This document shows positions 5,866 to 6,896 of a stretch of 6,896 nucleotides of DNA, in pieces. Both the position numbers and the translations under genes were made by a program. Position 1 is the first letter of the stretch. Each line of letters begins with the position of its first letter. The stretch comes from Planctomycetaceae bacterium (GTDB lineage: Bacteria > Planctomycetota > Planctomycetia > Pirellulales > UBA1268). The notes beneath the pieces were generated by a model that was not told where the DNA came from, searched no databases, and worked only from the letters and a program-made list of their open reading frames with translations. The stretch spans positions 1-6,896 of the forward strand of contig JAUWWJ010000084.1 of NCBI GenBank assembly GCA_030616935.1, written 5' to 3'.

Positions 5866-6896
5866 ATGACAGGTTCAGCAGATTTAACTACAGCCGATTT
5901 TTATGACTACGATCTTCCCGAGTCATTAATTGCACAGGAGCCGCTGGCAGATCGTGCTGCTGCTCGGCTGCTTGTTTTGGACCGTGGGACGCAATCAATT
6001 CGCCATATGAATATTCGGGATTTACCTAAGATCCTTCAGCCGGATGATCTCATGGTAGTAAACGATTCTCGGGTTGTACCTGCTCGCCTGCATGGACGGC
6101 GGGCCGAAACAGATGGTCGCTGGGAGGGGCTCTTCCTGGCGGAGGTCGTTGGCAACAACGGGCGTCGGTTATTACGTTTGCTATCCAAAACACGGGGCAC
6201 ATTGCGAGTTGGTGAACGAATCATAGTAATAGACAAAGATGGAGGAGATCAGGCTGTCCTTGAACTTGTTGGCCGCGATACGGGAGGGACCTGGTTAGTC
6301 GATCCGTGCTCAGACGAGCCAACACTTGATTTTCTGTCTCGCGTTGGCCGGGTGCCCCTGCCGGGATACATTCGGGAGGGAATAGCTCGGAGAGAAGACG
6401 TTGAAAGATACCAGACAGTCTTTGCAGAACGTCCTGGATCAGCAGCAGCGCCAACAGCAGGCCTTCATTTTACGCCCTCGCTGCTGGATGAACTAGAGAG
6501 CAGGGGTGTAAAGCGTGCAGAGGTTACTTTGCATGTTGGGATTGATACATTTCGACCAATCGGTACGGAAAATATTGATGAGCATGCAATGCATTCTGAG
6601 TGGTGTGCTGTTTCTGAGGAAACGGTAGCAGCTGTTCGTCGAACTCAGCAGCTCAGTGGAAGAGTCGTGGCTGTCGGTACGACCGCTGTCCGTTCTCTTG
6701 AAACGGCTGCGAAGGTTGCGACGGCCGAGTCGTATGTTGGTGCAACAGACCTGTATATCCGCCCCGGGTATTCTTTTTGTGCAGTGGATGGCATGTTGAC
6801 AAACTTTCATATGCCAAGAACGACATTGATGGTGCTTGTGAGCACCTTTGCTGGACATGATCTCATCAGGCACGCATATCAGGAGGCGGTTCGGAC
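5866..6896 (+). CDS. queA: S-adenosylmethionine:tRNA ribosyltransferase-isomerase QueA (3' end cut by window)
   Basis: QueA transfers and rearranges the ribosyl group of S-adenosylmethionine onto preQ1-modified tRNA, making epoxyqueuosine at the wobble position of GUN-anticodon tRNAs. I translated 343 codons without a stop up to the right edge. Family blocks seen: YDLPESLIAQEPLADR at 15-30, VVNDSRVVPARL at 64-75, PLPGYIRE at 164-171, RYQTVFAERPGSAAAPTAGLHF at 181-202, TLHVGIDTF at 221-229, HAMHSEW at 240-246, AVGTTAVRSLE at 269-279, and PGYSFCAVDGMLTNFHMP at 300-317. Compared with about 350 residues in typical members, only some 10-20 C-terminal residues are missing. ATG 5866 is the natural start; an in-frame TTG at 5848 is less likely. 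No other queuosine gene is in the window, though tgt is a common neighbour and might lie beyond the edge. Confidence 0.96.
   Translation, partial: MTGSADLTTADFYDYDLPESLIAQEPLADRAAARLLVLDRGTQSIRHMNIRDLPKILQPDDLMVVNDSRVVPARLHGRRAETDGRWEGLFLAEVVGNNGRRLLRLLSKTRGTLRVGERIIVIDKDGGDQAVLELVGRDTGGTWLVDPCSDEPTLDFLSRVGRVPLPGYIREGIARREDVERYQTVFAERPGSAAAPTAGLHFTPSLLDELESRGVKRAEVTLHVGIDTFRPIGTENIDEHAMHSEWCAVSEETVAAVRRTQQLSGRVVAVGTTAVRSLETAAKVATAESYVGATDLYIRPGYSFCAVDGMLTNFHMPRTTLMVLVSTFAGHDLIRHAYQEAVR

Noticed and set aside
1..6896. tRNA or rRNA genes, CRISPR array, insertion sequence, prophage or defence system
   Set aside because: I saw no cloverleaf or conserved T-loop sequence, no regularly spaced repeats, no transposase or integrase motifs, and no defence-type proteins. 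All large frames are accounted for by housekeeping or envelope genes.

Overview
The window reads as an ordinary bacterial chromosomal segment of roughly balanced base composition. It carries six complete protein genes, a seventh (queA) cut by the right edge, and a poorly explained 400-base stretch at the left edge. Likely source: a member of the Planctomycetota. This is inference from three things. A secreted HExxH peptidase of a type common in that phylum is present. rsmH stands apart from the usual mraZ/ftsL/ftsI division cluster. Clear Shine-Dalgarno sequences are largely absent. No marker gene here settles the taxonomy.

Layout. Bases 1-404 hold an open frame running in from the left edge (weak support) and several short inverted repeats. 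From 405 to 2814 three genes run on the + strand with short gaps (42 and 52 bases): a glyoxalase-II-like metallo-beta-lactamase-fold hydrolase, a PlsC-type lysophospholipid acyltransferase and a CdsA-type phosphatidate cytidylyltransferase. The last two are consecutive enzyme types in phospholipid synthesis: acylation to phosphatidate, then activation to CDP-diacylglycerol. From 5813 down to 2811 three genes run on the - strand: rsmH (16S rRNA methyltransferase), a membrane-anchored proline-rich LysM protein, and a secreted gluzincin-like peptidase. The two blocks converge and share the four bases CTAG as overlapping stop codons. queA (queuosine synthesis) diverges from rsmH and runs off the right edge.

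How the genes fit together. The + block is lipid-centred, with a general-purpose hydrolase in front. The - block joins translation-fidelity rRNA modification with two envelope proteins, one of them probably peptidoglycan-binding. queA is a tRNA-modification gene, so the rsmH/queA divergent pair is an RNA-modification locus. I found no mobile element, CRISPR array, tRNA, rRNA or defence system, and no convincing novel system. The most useful leads are the LysM protein downstream of rsmH, the variant CdsA signature, the tailed peptidase, and the hairpin cluster at the left edge.
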